From assembly GCA_002455915.1 (NCBI GenBank), contig DKLU01000300.1, positions 1 through 15,556 on the forward strand: DNA of 15,556 nt. Reading direction: 5' to 3'. Positions 14,545 to 15,556 of the stretch are shown here, one piece after another. The translations under genes were made by a program, and so were the position numbers. Below the pieces are notes generated by a model, which worked only from the letters and a program-made list of their open reading frames with translations, was not told the DNA's origin and searched no databases. This DNA comes from Chryseobacterium sp. UBA6632 (GTDB lineage Bacteria; Bacteroidota; Bacteroidia; Flavobacteriales; Weeksellaceae). Numbering within the stretch: position 1 is the first letter of the stretch; every line of letters starts with the position of its first letter.

Positions 14545-15141
14545 TTATTTTCTAACCAGTTTATAAGTATAAATCGTATTTTTATCGGACATATCCCAGG
14601 TGGATAATTCCTCATCAATCTCGACCGGATATTTTTTGCTGATATCTCGGAGGGCATTTCCAACAGATTTTCGCAGATATTCACTTTCATCTGATTTGTG
14701 ACTGCTGATGAGTTCTATGGCTACTGTAGGATTGTCCTTAAAATAAGGCCTTCCAGTCCAGATCCGAAGTCCTTCTATCACCGCCCTTTTAACATTAGGA
14801 TTAGGATCAGAAAGGAGAGTCTGTATCTTTGGAAGACTTTGCTGATATCCCATCACACTGCAATAATGATCAAAAGACTTGGCCAGCATCTCCTGAACAC
14901 GCCAGTTTGGATCTGATGCAACTTTTGTTTCAAGCAACGTCAATGCTTTCGATTCTGCTGTCGAAAGCTGCCCAAGCAGATAGGTCGCTAGCATTCTCAC
15001 CTGATAACTGTCATCGTCCAAAAAACTGATAGCCAGATCAAGGTGATTCTGTGTCCCGTCTTTTAAAATCGCATCTCCGGCATCAATGATATGTTTAAAA
15101 CCGTGTTCTATTGATTTTATATGGTCGATAATTGCCTTCAT
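14545..15141 (-). CDS. HEAT-repeat protein, DNA alkylation repair (AlkD/AlkC-like) family
   Basis: A 198-residue all-helical protein built of HEAT-like repeats: VRMLATYLLGQLS (48-60), NWRVQEMLAKSFDHYC (79-94), NPNVKRAVIEGLRIWTGRPY (114-133) and ESEYLRKSVGNALRDISKKY (152-171). The GLRIWTGRPY segment and the EYLRKSVGNALRDISK block are hallmarks of the DNA alkylation repair superfamily, in which AlkC/AlkD remove N3- or N7-alkylated purines. The ARM repeats bind the DNA backbone and catalytic Asp/Trp residues are hard to place here, so activity is uncertain. It is somewhat shorter than AlkD (about 235 residues). Probably a single-gene unit; a short hairpin AAGGA/TCCTT (15142-15161) stands directly before the ATG. 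Confidence 0.8.
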   Translation of the reverse strand: MKAIIDHIKSIEHGFKHIIDAGDAILKDGTQNHLDLAISFLDDDSYQVRMLATYLLGQLSTAESKALTLLETKVASDPNWRVQEMLAKSFDHYCSVMGYQQSLPKIQTLLSDPNPNVKRAVIEGLRIWTGRPYFKDNPTVAIELISSHKSDESEYLRKSVGNALRDISKKYPVEIDEELSTWDMSDKNTIYTYKLVRK

Positions 15142-15270
15142 AAGGATTGCTTTGAGTCCTTAATTTACAAATAAACATTGACTAAACCTATAATTATCTA
15201 AATTTTCAACTGAAATTTGGTATTATTTTGTGATAGATCTAATATCTTTTCCTCTTAACTCTCCGGTGTA

Positions 15271-15556
15271 CTATTCTTTCATAATTTTATCTGCAAGAAT
15301 GATGAGTTCATTCTGGGGTAGCCTGATCTGCTTCATTGGATAAAAGTACTACACCGGAATTTGATTCAGGATAAAAAAACATATAGCTGCTGAACCCAAG
15401 GCTACCTCCTGTATGGGAAATACTTCTCCTGCCGTTTTCTATTTTTTTCACCTTCCAGTTAAGTGCAAAGGCTCCATCCTCGATCTTACCAAAGGTGGGC
15501 TGATGGCTTAGACGTACAATAGGATCTTTTTCATTCAGTTGAAAAGTCATATACTT
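15271..15556 (-). pseudogene. C-terminal part of a serine hydrolase, frameshifted near its end
   Basis: Continuous with the right edge, the frame reads KYMTFQLNEKDPIVRLSHQP and on to ISHTGGSLGFSSYMFFYPES and GVVLLSNEADQATPE, then TGA (15310-15308). HTGG is the conserved C-terminal motif (KTG/HTG box equivalent) of class C beta-lactamase-like serine hydrolases; the Ser-x-x-Lys part lies outside the window. If one C of the minus-strand CCCC run (about 15316-15319) is removed, the reading continues QNELIILADKIMKE and stops at TAG 15273-15271, a typical ending for the family. This indicates a 1-base indel that removes about 14 residues. The loss is at the extreme end, so the product may still fold; read error is an alternative. 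Confidence 0.65.

Noticed and set aside
1..15556. CRISPR arrays, transposases, integrases, tRNA or rRNA genes, toxin-antitoxin or phage-defence genes
   Set aside because: I looked for regular direct repeats, transposase motifs and tRNA-like folds by eye and found none.

Overview
The window looks like an AT-rich chromosomal segment of a Bacteroidota bacterium, most likely a Flavobacteriia/Weeksellaceae member of the Chryseobacterium kind. Several promoters fit the Bacteroidota pattern TTG-N(17-23)-TAnnTTTG, for example 12494-12524 and 14026-14056. Shine-Dalgarno sequences are weak or absent. The protein families (DinB, PaaI-like thioesterase, YjaB-like GNAT, Crp-like activators ending in a LSRIR motif, many AraC and HxlR regulators) are typical accessory genes of that group. 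I see no tRNA, rRNA, CRISPR array, insertion sequence or phage gene.

Left third (1-6700, all minus strand): a TetR-type repressor gene (6015-6611) stands upstream of two probable transcription units. The first runs lpdA - GNAT acetyltransferase - VOC protein - SAM methyltransferase - exported alpha/beta hydrolase - DinB protein (5946 to 1508, gaps 10-47 bases). The second runs PaaI-like thioesterase - alpha/beta hydrolase - start of a further gene cut by the window edge (1446 to 1, gaps 18-33 bases). The same imperfect palindrome, core AAACCAATCGGTCT, lies before the thioesterase and before lpdA, and a variant lies before tetR itself. This is the best-supported new observation: a self-contained local TetR regulon that includes a dihydrolipoyl dehydrogenase.

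Middle (6800-9110): a patch of damaged genes. It holds a secreted-protein pseudogene in three frames with an internal stop, a Crp/Fnr-like regulator whose frame is split by one UGA where a Trp is expected, an esterase that has lost any visible export signal and starts on TTG, and a 53-residue lipoprotein-like remnant.

Right half (9119-14491): a series of regulators and oxidoreductases. Two convergent AraC-family genes share a bidirectional terminator. The second AraC gene is directly fused in an operon to an aldo/keto reductase with two altered catalytic positions. An HxlR regulator is divergent from an SDR dehydrogenase, and a second HxlR regulator is divergent from an NAD(P)H:quinone-oxidoreductase-like flavoprotein. 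Both HxlR proteins keep an N-terminal cysteine, and both divergent spacers hold inverted repeats overlapping the promoters. The set suggests inducible defence against electrophiles, quinones or carbonyls (inference).

Right end (14545-15556): an AlkD/HEAT-like DNA alkylation repair family protein, then the C-terminal end of a beta-lactamase-fold serine hydrolase that appears frameshifted in a short C run.
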